Shown here: positions 25,629-33,866 of the stretch, piece after piece | Position numbering within the stretch: the stretch's first letter is position 1 | How the letters are laid out: each line of letters begins with the position of its first letter | Source: Kocuria rhizophila DC2201 | GTDB taxonomy: Bacteria; Actinomycetota; Actinomycetes; Actinomycetales; Micrococcaceae | Direction of reading: 5' to 3' | Length of the DNA stretch: 64,000 nt | Assembly: GCF_000010285.1 (NCBI RefSeq) | Contig: NC_010617.1 | Span: 2,294,001 to 2,358,000, forward strand | The notes under the pieces: generated by a model | Database searches by the model: none | What the model saw: only the letters and a program-made list of their open reading frames with translations | Told to the model about the DNA's origin: nothing | Program-made: the position numbers and the translations under genes

Positions 25629-27065
25629 ATGAGCACCACCACTCCCCGGCCGTCCGAGCACGCCCAGGACGCGTCCACCACCACCGTGCGCGGGCTCAAG
25701 CCCCGCCAGCTGACCATGATGGGCCTGGGCGGAGCGATCGGCGCGGGCCTGTTCCTGGGCAGCGGCAAGGGCGTGGCCGTGGCCGGGCCCGCCATCCTCG
25801 TCTCCTACATCGTGGCCGGCGCCCTCGTGGTGCTGGTGATGTGGATGATCGGCGAGCTCTCCGCCGCCAACCCCACGAGCGGCGCGTTCTCCGCGCACGC
25901 ACAGAACGCGTTCGGCCCCGTGGCCGGCTACACCGTGGGCTGGTTGTACTGGGTGCAGCTGGCCGTGGTGACTGCGGCGGAGGCCAACGGCGCCGCCACG
26001 ATCCTCACCGGCATTCTGGGTGAGAGCCTGGCCGGGATCGCCGTGCCGCCCACCTGGGTGCTGAGCGTGGTCTTCATGGCGGTCTTCACGGTCGTCAACA
26101 TGTTCGCGGTGAGCAAGTACGGCGAGTTCGAGTTCTGGTTCGCGTTCCTCAAGGTGGGCGTGATCCTTGCGTTCCTGGTGGTGGGCATCCTCATGCTGGT
26201 GGGGGTGGTCCCCGGCCACGAGGGCGGGCTGTCCAACTTCACGGACTTCGCCCCCACGGGCATCGCCGGGGTGGGCGCCGGTCTGCTGATCGTGATCTTC
26301 GCGTTCGGCGGCACCGAGATCGTGGCGATCGCCGCCGGCGAGACCGCGGACCCGCAGAAGAGCGTGGCCACCGCCATCCGCACGGTCGCCTGGCGCATCG
26401 TGCTGTTCTACATCGGCACCGTGTTCATCATCGTGGCCATCCTCGAGCCCTCCCAGGCGGACGCCCCCGAGGGCCCATTCGCGGCCGTGCTCAACGTGGC
26501 GGGCCTGCCCGCGGCGGGCAGCATCATGGCCCTGATCGCGGTGTTCGCCCTGCTCAGCGCTCTCAACGCCAACATCTATGCCGCTTCGCGCATGATGCAC
26601 TCGCTGGCCCAGCGCGACTACGCCCCGGCCGCCATCAAGCGCACGGCGAGCAACAACGTGCCGCGCCGCGCCGTGCTGCTCACGGTCTCGTTCGGCTTCG
26701 TGGCGAGCATCCTGGAGGCGATCTTCCCGGGCAAGGTGCTGGACACGCTGCTGTCCATCGTGGGCTCCACGATCATCATCATCTGGATCTCCGTGGCCGC
26801 CTCCCAGATCACGCTGCGCCACCGCCGCGAGCGCGAGAACCCGGGCGTGCGCTCCACCACCTACCGGATGCCGCTGTTCCCGTTCCTGTCCTACCTCACG
26901 GTGGCGCTGCTGGTGCTGATCGTGGTGGTCGCGATGTTCGACCCCGCCACGCGCACCCAGCTGCTGCTCACCATCACCGCCACCGCGCTGATCGCCGTGA
27001 CCGGGATCTTCGTGACCCGCCGCACCAACCAGCCGGCGGCGGTCCACGCCGACGTCCACGAGTAG
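25629..27065 (+). CDS. Amino acid permease (APC family, AAT type)
   Basis: 478 residues, 12 membrane segments. The N-terminal motif MGLGGAIGAGLFLGSGKGV, ISxxAGP-like AVAGPAILVSYIVAG, and FAFGGTEIVAIAAGETADPQ identify the AAT group that imports amino acids such as GABA, Asn, Phe or Trp with protons. It starts 7 bp after the aminotransferase stop, forming an uptake-and-catabolism operon presumably controlled by the divergent Lrp. Confidence 0.92.
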   Translation: MSTTTPRPSEHAQDASTTTVRGLKPRQLTMMGLGGAIGAGLFLGSGKGVAVAGPAILVSYIVAGALVVLVMWMIGELSAANPTSGAFSAHAQNAFGPVAGYTVGWLYWVQLAVVTAAEANGAATILTGILGESLAGIAVPPTWVLSVVFMAVFTVVNMFAVSKYGEFEFWFAFLKVGVILAFLVVGILMLVGVVPGHEGGLSNFTDFAPTGIAGVGAGLLIVIFAFGGTEIVAIAAGETADPQKSVATAIRTVAWRIVLFYIGTVFIIVAILEPSQADAPEGPFAAVLNVAGLPAAGSIMALIAVFALLSALNANIYAASRMMHSLAQRDYAPAAIKRTASNNVPRRAVLLTVSFGFVASILEAIFPGKVLDTLLSIVGSTIIIIWISVAASQITLRHRRERENPGVRSTTYRMPLFPFLSYLTVALLVLIVVVAMFDPATRTQLLLTITATALIAVTGIFVTRRTNQPAAVHADVHE

Positions 27066-27175
27066 GAGCCGGGCCTGGGGCACGCACGACGCCGACGCTG
27101 CCGCGCCCCGTGAGCTGACCGCGGGCCCGACCGAAGTGGAGGAGCGCGCCTGACCACTGCTCAGGCGGGACGGGC

Positions 27176-27227
27176 AGTCGGGGGACCCCCGCTCGGAGCA
27201 CACGATCCGGGTGCGGGTCCCCCGACT
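27176..27227. terminator. Bidirectional terminator
   Basis: Perfect 13-bp arms AGTCGGGGGACCC (27176-27188) and GGGTCCCCCGACT (27215-27227), between the convergent permease and esterase genes; followed by CTTT on the plus strand. Confidence 0.75.
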
Positions 27228-27249
27228 CTTTCCGCGTGTGGAGTCGGTG

Positions 27250-28713
27250 TCAGAACCGCGAGACCGTGATCTTTCCCGTGCTGCGTTGCCACGTGGCCAC
27301 GTACCCGTTGGAGAACTTCTGGGCCGCTCCCCCGGACACGGCGTACTCGTCCGTCACGGGGTGCCCCCAGCCGTGCTCGTGTCCGGCCCTCTGCCACGCC
27401 GAGCCGATCCCCCCGGTCAGTTTGACCACGTGCGTTCCCGTGCGGGGGGAGTACATGGCGCGGAACCTGGCGCTCCCGTTCCGGAAGTCCTGGTAGGCCC
27501 CGCCCGGCAGGGCACGCTCCGCCATCACGGGGTAGCCCCATGCACGCTCCAGACCCGCCGCGCGGTACGCCGCGCCGATGCCACTGTCCCACTTCACCGG
27601 GTGGGCGCCGGTCTGCGGGCTCCAGTAGAAGGTCCAGTTGCGGGTGAAGCCCTGGTGCACCCCGCCGAGGTGGCCCGTGGACCTCTCCGGCGAGGTGGGA
27701 TGGCCATAGACCGCGGCCCCACCCGTGGCGAGGTAGTCGGTGCGGATGGCGCCGCGCAGCCAGGACGCGGGCGGCGTCGCCGTCGGGGCGGCGGGCAGAG
27801 AGGCGAGGTCCTGGCGCAGCAGGCCCACGATGTCGTAGTCCTCGTGGTCCAGCCCCGGCAGGGTGGACAGGCGCGTGCGCGTGAAGCCGTCCACGGCATA
27901 GCGCTTCTGACCCGCCCGGGCGGCCTTGAGAGCGGACCAGGTGGGTGGGTTGGTGCTGCCGGGGCCGTCCTTCGACCCCACGTGCCAGGTGAGTGGCAGG
28001 CCGCGCACCGCCGCGCCGGGGGCGCTCTGCATGCCGTACGAGCCGCCCCCGCCGATGATCGTGGCACCTCCGCCCCGGATCCAGCTCTGCCGGTCCGCGA
28101 GCAGCTCGTACGTGATGAACTCGGCGCCGCCCGAGTAGCCGGCGAGCCACACGCGGGAGGTGTCCAGCCCGTGCCGGCTCGTGAGCGAGGCCTGGAGCGC
28201 TCGGAACCAGTCTCCGTTGCCGTCCGCGTCCTCCCACCAGGTGATGCCGTCACCGCGCGCATCGTGGTCCGGGGAGAGCGGGACCACCAGGACCATGTTC
28301 TTCTTCCGGGCCTCCGCGGCCATCGCGCGCAGCTCGGGCCCGTCGGGGCGGCCCACCCAGGAGCCCTGGGGTTTCATGTAGTCGCCGCCCAGGTAGTACA
28401 CCACCCCCACCGCCTTCGAGCGGTCGATGCCGTCCGCGTAGAGGTGGTACGCGGAGGTCTTGCCCGCCGCGCTGAACGTCTGGTGGAACGCGGTGGTGGG
28501 CGCGATGGCACCCGCCCCGGTTGCCGCACCCACCGCGGGCGTCGCCGGGGCCTGCGCCGGAGGCTGGACCGGCGACGTCGTCGGCTGCGCTGGCGCCGGG
28601 ACCGGGGTGCGCGCCGGGGCCGCCACAGCGGCCGGCGAACCGGTCAGGAGGGTCAGCAGAACCGCCGTGCTCGTGGCGGTCGCGGACGCGGCAAAGGAAC
28701 GGGGGAAGGGCAT
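27250..28713 (-). CDS. Secreted esterase/hydrolase with LGFP repeats
   Basis: 487 residues. A signal peptide (FAASATATSTAVLLTLLTGS, ending AVAA-AP) and a Pro/Ala linker precede an alpha/beta hydrolase domain (VVYYLGGDYM, LVVPLSPDHDARGDG, nucleophile elbow WLAGYSGGAEF). The C-terminal ~150 residues contain three LGFP-type repeats (AAVYGHPTSPERST, RAWGYPVMAERALPGG, HGWGHPVTDEYAVSGG), which tether actinobacterial enzymes to the cell wall. The catalytic His is probably in LPGLDHEDYD. Substrate unknown. Confidence 0.88.
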   Translation of the reverse strand: MPFPRSFAASATATSTAVLLTLLTGSPAAVAAPARTPVPAPAQPTTSPVQPPAQAPATPAVGAATGAGAIAPTTAFHQTFSAAGKTSAYHLYADGIDRSKAVGVVYYLGGDYMKPQGSWVGRPDGPELRAMAAEARKKNMVLVVPLSPDHDARGDGITWWEDADGNGDWFRALQASLTSRHGLDTSRVWLAGYSGGAEFITYELLADRQSWIRGGGATIIGGGGSYGMQSAPGAAVRGLPLTWHVGSKDGPGSTNPPTWSALKAARAGQKRYAVDGFTRTRLSTLPGLDHEDYDIVGLLRQDLASLPAAPTATPPASWLRGAIRTDYLATGGAAVYGHPTSPERSTGHLGGVHQGFTRNWTFYWSPQTGAHPVKWDSGIGAAYRAAGLERAWGYPVMAERALPGGAYQDFRNGSARFRAMYSPRTGTHVVKLTGGIGSAWQRAGHEHGWGHPVTDEYAVSGGAAQKFSNGYVATWQRSTGKITVSRF

Positions 28714-28828
28714 GGGGGTGCTCTTTCAGGGGTGGGGGGAGTATGCAGTTGTGCCCCGTCCGGTCAGCTCCGCTCCGGACACGGCGAAAGCCGGGCACCC
28801 CGGGGGAAGGGGACCGGCCTCGCCACGA

Positions 28829-29263
28829 TCATCTCACTGGTTCCGCAGACTCTGCACCACTGCGGTGGGCTGCTCCGCCTCCCTCTCCGAGAGCGACACC
28901 CCCCAGATCGTAGACCCGGCCCACGGCGAAGGTCTGACCCGTGTCCACGTGGCGAGCGCCGTCTTGCAACGGGACAGGGCCGGTGATGCTGAACCCGGAG
29001 CCGGGATCGCACAGGTACCGCACGCCCGCGAGGTCCACCAGGACGGTCATGTGGGTTCGTGCGCTCTGCAGGGACCGCACGCGGCCCAGGGCGCGACGCA
29101 CCGTGAAGCCTGCGGTCTCCAGGGCGGCGGCGAAGAGCTGCGCGCGCTCGAAGCAGTAGCCGCCGCGGCGGCGCACCACAAGCTGGTCGAAGACCGTACC
29201 CGGGTAGTGGCCGAGCAGCACCTCCACGTTGCTGAAAGGGAACGTGAGAACGTGTGCACCTCC
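28829..29263 (-). pseudogene. Arylamine N-acetyltransferase remnant
   Basis: About 145 residues match the middle of arylamine N-acetyltransferases: AHVLTFPFSNVEVLLG, the catalytic Cys in VVRRRGGYCFERAQLF, the His in ARTHMTVLVDLAG, and CDPGSG at the usual Asp motif. Normal enzymes have about 270 residues. Here the first ~30 residues and a start codon are missing (the upstream neighbour ends at 29271) and the C-terminal domain is absent, the frame ending in low-complexity sequence. I read it as a decayed gene; a short functional product is unlikely. Confidence 0.7.
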
Positions 29264-29270
29264 CCCGACG

Positions 29271-29549
29271 TCACGGCCCCTCGACCAGCAGCACCACCTG
29301 CAGCGCCACCGGCACCGCAATGATCCCGAGCAGCCCGACGCACACCGCAAGAGCCGGGCGCCCGGCCTTGGCTCCTGCCAGTCCTCCGAGCACTCCCACG
29401 AGGGCAGGAAGGAAGAACATCACGAACGGCCGCGGTGTCCCTGTGCCGTCCCAGTCGAGCAGCGCGAGGGTCAGCAGCACGACCAGCGGGATCGACGCGC
29501 GGGAGGCGAGCAACCACCCCCGCGATCCACCGCGCTGGTTGTCGTTCAC
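29271..29549 (-). CDS. Small membrane protein, unknown
   Basis: 92 residues with three hydrophobic segments (ASIPLVVLLTLALLDW, FVMFFLPALVGVLGGLAGAK, VCVGLLGIIAVPVALQVVLL). GTG 29549 is preceded by AAGGAG at 7 bases. No family recognised. It ends right where the acetyltransferase remnant begins. Confidence 0.7.
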   Translation of the reverse strand: MNDNQRGGSRGWLLASRASIPLVVLLTLALLDWDGTGTPRPFVMFFLPALVGVLGGLAGAKAGRPALAVCVGLLGIIAVPVALQVVLLVEGP

Positions 29550-29592
29550 GGCATACTCCTTCGTCTGCGGCCTCCGGTGCCCGGCCTGCAGA

Positions 29593-30684
29593 TCAGCGCT
29601 CGTCCGGGCTCGTCGCCGCGGTGGATCCGCCGCTTTCTGCACGCTGTCCGGCGGTCGGGGTCGCGCCTGCCGTCGGCACCGTGCTCTCAGCCCCGGAGGG
29701 CGCGGTCTTGCGCCCGGGTTCGACGCCGCTCTCACCCTCGACTGCCTGGTCCTCGTGCTTCTTCCCGAAGGGCAGCACGTGGACGATGCCCACGATCACC
29801 GCGCCCCACGCGAGGCCCAGCAGGAACGAGAAGAACGTCTCCACCAGCCACGCCAGCACGGCACCCACTGCCGGGACGTGGTGGACGCCCTCGCTGAGGT
29901 GGTGCACCCACTCGTAGGGCAGGCCGAAGCCGAGGTTCGCCATGCCGGTGAGGATGATGTGCCCGCCCACCCAGAGCATCGCGATGACCCCCACCACGGA
30001 GATCACGGCGAGCACCTTGGGCATGGCCTTGACGAGTCCCAGACCGAACTTCTGGGCGCCCGTGGAGTCCTTGCGAGCCATGGCCACACCGATGTCGTCC
30101 ATCTTGACGATGAGACCCACCACGCCGTACACACCGATGGTGATGAGGATGGCGACCGCGATGAGGATGACAGTGCGGGCCAGCAGCGGTTCGTGGGAGA
30201 CCTCGTTGAGGGAGATGACCATGATCTCCGCACTCAGGATCAGGTCCGTGCGCACGGCCCCGGACACGATCTTCTTCTCCGCCCCCGGGCCGCGGTCCGG
30301 TGCGGGCTTCTCCTCCGTGTGCTGGCCCGGCGAGAAGTGCTCGATGATCTTCTCCGCGCCCTCGAAGCACAGGTAGGTGCCGCCCAGCATGAGCAGCGGG
30401 GTCAGCGCCCAGGGGGCGAACTGGCTGAGCAGCAGGGCCACCGGCAGGATGATCACGATCTTGTTGATCAGGGACCCGATCGTGATCTTTTTGATGATCG
30501 GCAGCTCCCGGTTGGGGGTGACCCCTTCCACGAAGCGGGGGGCGACGGCGGCGTCGTCCACCACCACGCCCGCGGCCTTGGCACTCGCGCGTCCGGCGGC
30601 CCCGGCGACGTCGTCCACGCTCGCGGCCGTGAGCTTGGCGAGCGCGGCGATGTCGTCCAGCAGTGCGGCAAGTCCAGCGGACAT
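29593..30684 (-). CDS. DUF808 (YedI-like) membrane protein
   Basis: 363 residues. The N-terminus MSAGLAALLDDIAALAKLTA and the following VDDVAGAAGRASAKAAGVVV are diagnostic of DUF808, as are LPIIKKITIGSLINKIVIIL and GGTYLCFEGAEKIIE. Several membrane segments and a disordered C-terminal tail. Function not established. Confidence 0.92.
   Translation of the reverse strand: MSAGLAALLDDIAALAKLTAASVDDVAGAAGRASAKAAGVVVDDAAVAPRFVEGVTPNRELPIIKKITIGSLINKIVIILPVALLLSQFAPWALTPLLMLGGTYLCFEGAEKIIEHFSPGQHTEEKPAPDRGPGAEKKIVSGAVRTDLILSAEIMVISLNEVSHEPLLARTVILIAVAILITIGVYGVVGLIVKMDDIGVAMARKDSTGAQKFGLGLVKAMPKVLAVISVVGVIAMLWVGGHIILTGMANLGFGLPYEWVHHLSEGVHHVPAVGAVLAWLVETFFSFLLGLAWGAVIVGIVHVLPFGKKHEDQAVEGESGVEPGRKTAPSGAESTVPTAGATPTAGQRAESGGSTAATSPDER
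30548..30558 (-). repeat. GACGACGCCGC copy, within the DUF808 gene
   Basis: Exact 11-mer coding DDAA. Confidence 0.8.
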
Positions 30685-30818
30685 GCGGGTACCTCTTTCC
30701 GATCAGTCAGCGCGTGAATGTGTGCTCAAGCGTACGGGGTTGTCACCGACCTCCTCCTCAGCACCACCGACGGGGGCTTGCACCCACTACCACTGCGCGG
30801 AACCTTGATACCCCGGTT

Positions 30819-30937
30819 GTCCCGGCAGATGCCGGGACCTGGGCCGCGACTCGGCGAGTCAACCGAGGATCAACCCCTCCGGCAGTAGGGTGTAACCCAA
30901 TTCACAGTAGTCCCGGAACCGGTTGACGCGGTTCCGG
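30819..30937 (+). promoter_or_regulatory. Paired palindromes upstream of the HsdR-N gene
   Basis: A hairpin GTCCCGGCA-GA-TGCCGGGAC (30819-30838) and an inverted repeat CCGGAACCG-N7-CGGTTCCGG (30913-30921 / 30929-30937) stand between the DUF808 start and the nuclease-like gene. The second is 38 bp before the GTG and is a candidate repressor site. Confidence 0.5.
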
Positions 30938-30974
30938 TTCGCCCCCACAGCAATGACAACCCCTGGAGGTACCC

Positions 30975-32078
30975 GTGGAGTTCGCGGAACGGCTGGCCGC
31001 CCTCGCAAGCAAAGTCGTGCACCAGAAATCGGCGCTCGAGACCGAGGAGGCGACTAAGAACGCGTTTGTCATGCCCTTCATCTCGACGATTCTGGGCTAT
31101 GACGTGTTCAATCCGTCGGAGGTGGTTCCGGAGTTCACAGCGGACGTTGGCGTCAAGAAGGGCGAGAAGATCGACTACGCCATCGTCCAGGACGGCCAGA
31201 TTCAGATGCTCATCGAGTGCAAGCACATCGGCTCGCCACTCTCGCTGGAGCACGCATCTCAGCTCTACAGGTATTTTGCGGTCACCAATGCGCGAATTGC
31301 AATCCTCACCAATGGTGAAAAATACCATTTCTACACGGACCTTGACGCGCCGAACCGCATGGATGCGAAACCGTTCCTCGTGCTCGATCTACTGGACATC
31401 GACACGACCCTCCTTCCTGAACTGCTCAAACTCAGCAAGACAGAATTCGACCTCGATTCGATCATCAGCGCTGCGGGAGAGCTGAAATACGTCGGACAGA
31501 TCAAACGCGCGATCGCCGCCGAGTTCAAGGACCCCTCGGACGAGTGGATTCGCTTCTTCACGAACAGGGTCTACGAGGGTGCTTTCACCCAAAAGGTGCG
31601 GGAACAGTTCACGCCGCTGGTGAGCAAGGCGTCGCAGCAGTTCCTCAACGAGCAGGTGAACAACAGGCTCACTACCGCTCTCGGCGCCGGCTCCGTACCC
31701 CCTCAGCTACCGGCAGACGCCGAAGTCGCGGAGGAAATTACGAGTCAGGATGAAGTCGCGCGTGACCTGCAGGAAAGTCAGGACGACATTGTCACGACCG
31801 CAGAGGAGCTCACTGCTTTCAACATCGTGCGCGCCATTGTCTGCAACCAGGTCGACATGTCACGAGTTTCCTATCGCGACGCGAAGTCGTACTGCGCAAT
31901 CCTGCTGGACAACAACAATCGCAAGACCATTGCGCGCCTGCACTTCAACCGGAGCCAGAAGTATGTCGGCCTGCTCGATGAGAACAAGGTTGAGACCCGG
32001 CACGCCGTGGACACGCTGGAACAGATCTACGACTTGAGTGACGAGCTGCGGGCCACGGTGACGAGGCTGAACGCCTGA
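30975..32078 (+). CDS. Orphan HsdR N-terminal-domain (COG4748-like) nuclease-like protein
   Basis: 367 residues. The N-terminal half has a PD-(D/E)XK nuclease core: E53 (VVPEFTADVG), D67 (EKIDYAIVQDG) and E81-x-K83 (MLIECKHIG), as in the HsdR_N domain of type I restriction subunits, but there is no helicase. The C-terminal half (ELTAFNIVRAIVCNQVDMSR; AILLDNNNRKTIARLHFNRS) is a conserved companion region of unknown role. Codon use is visibly AT-richer than neighbours and there are no hsdM/hsdS genes nearby, both suggesting horizontal transfer. GTG follows GGAGGT by 5 bases. A defence role is inference. Confidence 0.82.
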   Translation: MEFAERLAALASKVVHQKSALETEEATKNAFVMPFISTILGYDVFNPSEVVPEFTADVGVKKGEKIDYAIVQDGQIQMLIECKHIGSPLSLEHASQLYRYFAVTNARIAILTNGEKYHFYTDLDAPNRMDAKPFLVLDLLDIDTTLLPELLKLSKTEFDLDSIISAAGELKYVGQIKRAIAAEFKDPSDEWIRFFTNRVYEGAFTQKVREQFTPLVSKASQQFLNEQVNNRLTTALGAGSVPPQLPADAEVAEEITSQDEVARDLQESQDDIVTTAEELTAFNIVRAIVCNQVDMSRVSYRDAKSYCAILLDNNNRKTIARLHFNRSQKYVGLLDENKVETRHAVDTLEQIYDLSDELRATVTRLNA

Positions 32079-32124
32079 CGGGTGACGCGACTTCACTGAG
32101 ATGCGGCCTTTCGCATCCCGCGTC

Positions 32125-32724
32125 TCAATCCGCCCCCAGCACCGCCACCAGGAACTCGCTGTCCTCCCGCCAGGGGCGGAGGTCCCAGCCCGCCAGGGTG
32201 AGCTGCGGGGCGAGAGCTGCCGCCGCGGCGTCGTCGAGGAAGTCCGCCACCGGGTACCCGCGGCCCGCCCCGAAGCCGATCACCGCGCGACCACCGTCCG
32301 CCAGGTGCGCGCGGAAGCCGCGCAGCACGTCCCGGCGGGTGCTCTCCGCGAGGAACGTCATCACGTTGCCCGCGCACAGGATGGCGTCGAAGCCGCCCCC
32401 GAGCTCGAGGGAGGCCAGCTCCGCGAGGTCCGCCACCCGGTAGTCCGGCCCCGGGTAGTCCTCGCGGGCGGCGCGCACCAGTTCGGGGTCCACGTCCACC
32501 GCGGTGACCCGGTGGCCCACCTCGTGCAGGTACCCGGCGAGCCGCCCGGCCCCGCACCCCGCGTCCAGGATCCGGGCGCCGCGCGGCACCATCGCGTCGA
32601 CCAGCCGGGCCTCCCCCACGATGTCCTCGCCGCGCCGGGCCATGGTGCGGAAGCGGTCGATGTACCACCGGGAGTGCCCCGGATTCTCCGCCACCCGGGC
32701 CATCCACTTGCTCAGTTCCACCAT
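32125..32724 (-). CDS. Class I SAM-dependent methyltransferase
   Basis: 199 residues. SAM-binding motif ILDAGCGAGRLAGYLHEVGH, acidic motif VTAVDVDPELV, and motif GFDAILCAGNVMTFL. N-terminal WMARVAENPGHSRWYIDRFR is typical of small actinobacterial methyltransferases of unknown substrate. ATG 32724 is 6 bases from TACCCT, suggesting a leaderless transcript. Confidence 0.87.
   Translation of the reverse strand: MVELSKWMARVAENPGHSRWYIDRFRTMARRGEDIVGEARLVDAMVPRGARILDAGCGAGRLAGYLHEVGHRVTAVDVDPELVRAAREDYPGPDYRVADLAELASLELGGGFDAILCAGNVMTFLAESTRRDVLRGFRAHLADGGRAVIGFGAGRGYPVADFLDDAAAAALAPQLTLAGWDLRPWREDSEFLVAVLGAD
32225..32235 (-). repeat. GACGACGCCGC copy, within the methyltransferase
   Basis: Exact 11-mer coding DDAA. 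Confidence 0.8.
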
Positions 32725-32730
32725 GGGGCC

Positions 32731-32736
32731 AGGGTA
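32731..32736 (-). promoter_or_regulatory. -10 element of a leaderless promoter (methyltransferase)
   Basis: TACCCT, six bases, then ATG. Confidence 0.5.
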
Positions 32737-32883
32737 GGCCGCTCCGCCACCGGACGACGCACCGCCCGCCCACCGGGCGCCGTCTGGCATGATGGAGCGC
32801 GTTCACCGGAAGCGCCGTGCGCCTCGCACGGCCCCCTCCGCACCCGCACCGGCCCGGTGCGGGCCCCACCCGAAGGAGCACCC

Positions 32884-33633
32884 ATGGGCCTTCTGCTGGG
32901 CGCCCTCGCGGCGGTGCTCGTGGGCACCGTGCTGCAGCGCGTCTCCGGAACGGGGGTGGGGCTCGTGGTGGCCCCGGTGCTTTCCCTGCTCATGGGCCCG
33001 GGCGCCGGGGTGCTGGCCACCAACGCCGCGACCACGTGCTCGGGGTTGCTCATCACCCTGTCCGTGCGCCGGCTCGTGGAGTGGCGCCACGCCGCCGTGC
33101 TGGTGGGTGCGGCGGTGCCGGGGATCGTGGCCGGTGCGGTGGTGGTGCGCCACGTGCCTAGTGCGTGGCTGCAGGTGGCCGTGGGGGCGGTGGTGCTTGC
33201 TGGGCTGGGCATCACCCGGTTCTCCCCCGCCACGCCGTCCGCGTCCCGGAGGGCCACCGTGGTGCCCGCGGGCCTGATCGGCGGGTTCTTCAACGCCACG
33301 GCCGGGGTCGCGGCGCCGGCCATGGTCATCTACTCGCGGGTGACCCGGTGGGACCAGGTGCGTTTCGCGGCCACCATGCAGCCCGTGTTCATGGCCATGG
33401 GTGCGCTGTCCGCGGGCTCGAAATTCGCGGCCGGTGTGCACTTCTCCCTGCCGGTCCCCGCGCCGGTGGCTCTGGCCGCGCTGGTCCTCACCGTCCTGGC
33501 GGGCATAGCGGTGGGCACGTGGCTCTCCCGCCACATGTCCAAGGCCACCGCGCAGGGGCTGGCGATGGCGCTCGCGACCGTGGGCGGCGTCGTCGTCCTG
33601 GCGCGCGGCGCGCTCACCCTGCTGGTCGGCTGA
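32884..33633 (+). CDS. TauE/SafE-family membrane permease
   Basis: 249 residues, about eight hydrophobic segments arranged as two repeats (GALAAVLVGTVLQRVSGTGV; GLIGGFFNATAGVAAPAMV), the TauE/SafE pattern. Members export sulfite or sulfonates, but many are unassigned; no sulfur genes are adjacent. AAGGAG precedes ATG 32884. Confidence 0.87.
   Translation: MGLLLGALAAVLVGTVLQRVSGTGVGLVVAPVLSLLMGPGAGVLATNAATTCSGLLITLSVRRLVEWRHAAVLVGAAVPGIVAGAVVVRHVPSAWLQVAVGAVVLAGLGITRFSPATPSASRRATVVPAGLIGGFFNATAGVAAPAMVIYSRVTRWDQVRFAATMQPVFMAMGALSAGSKFAAGVHFSLPVPAPVALAALVLTVLAGIAVGTWLSRHMSKATAQGLAMALATVGGVVVLARGALTLLVG
33584..33594 (-). repeat. GACGACGCCGC copy, within the TauE/SafE gene
   Basis: Exact 11-mer with extra GAC; read on the coding strand it encodes GGVVV, a third reading frame, so the motif is not tied to one peptide. 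Confidence 0.8.
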
Positions 33634-33641
33634 CCTCCGCC

Positions 33642-33652
33642 GACGACGCCGC
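33642..33652 (+). repeat. GACGACGCCGC copy, intergenic
   Basis: Exact 11-mer 9 bp after the TauE/SafE stop codon. Confidence 0.85.
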
Positions 33653-33866
33653 CCGCGCGCCTGCCCTGCCGCGGCGCTTATATGCGCGTTCTGCAATATG
33701 TCGACTCGCTCCCCGACCGGCCGACACGCCCGGGCGCCTCGAAACGCGGGCGGGCCCGTGAGTACCATGGCGTTCTCCTGTGCCGCCGCTGGGAAACCCT
33801 CCCCGTGCCCTCCACGGACGCCGGAGTCCGCGACGGACCTTCCCCACGACCAGAGAGGTGGAGCGC

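Noticed and set aside
30819-30838. The GTCCCGGCA hairpin as a terminator for DUF808
   Set aside because: DUF808 is transcribed away from it, so it lies upstream of both genes; a regulatory role is more likely.
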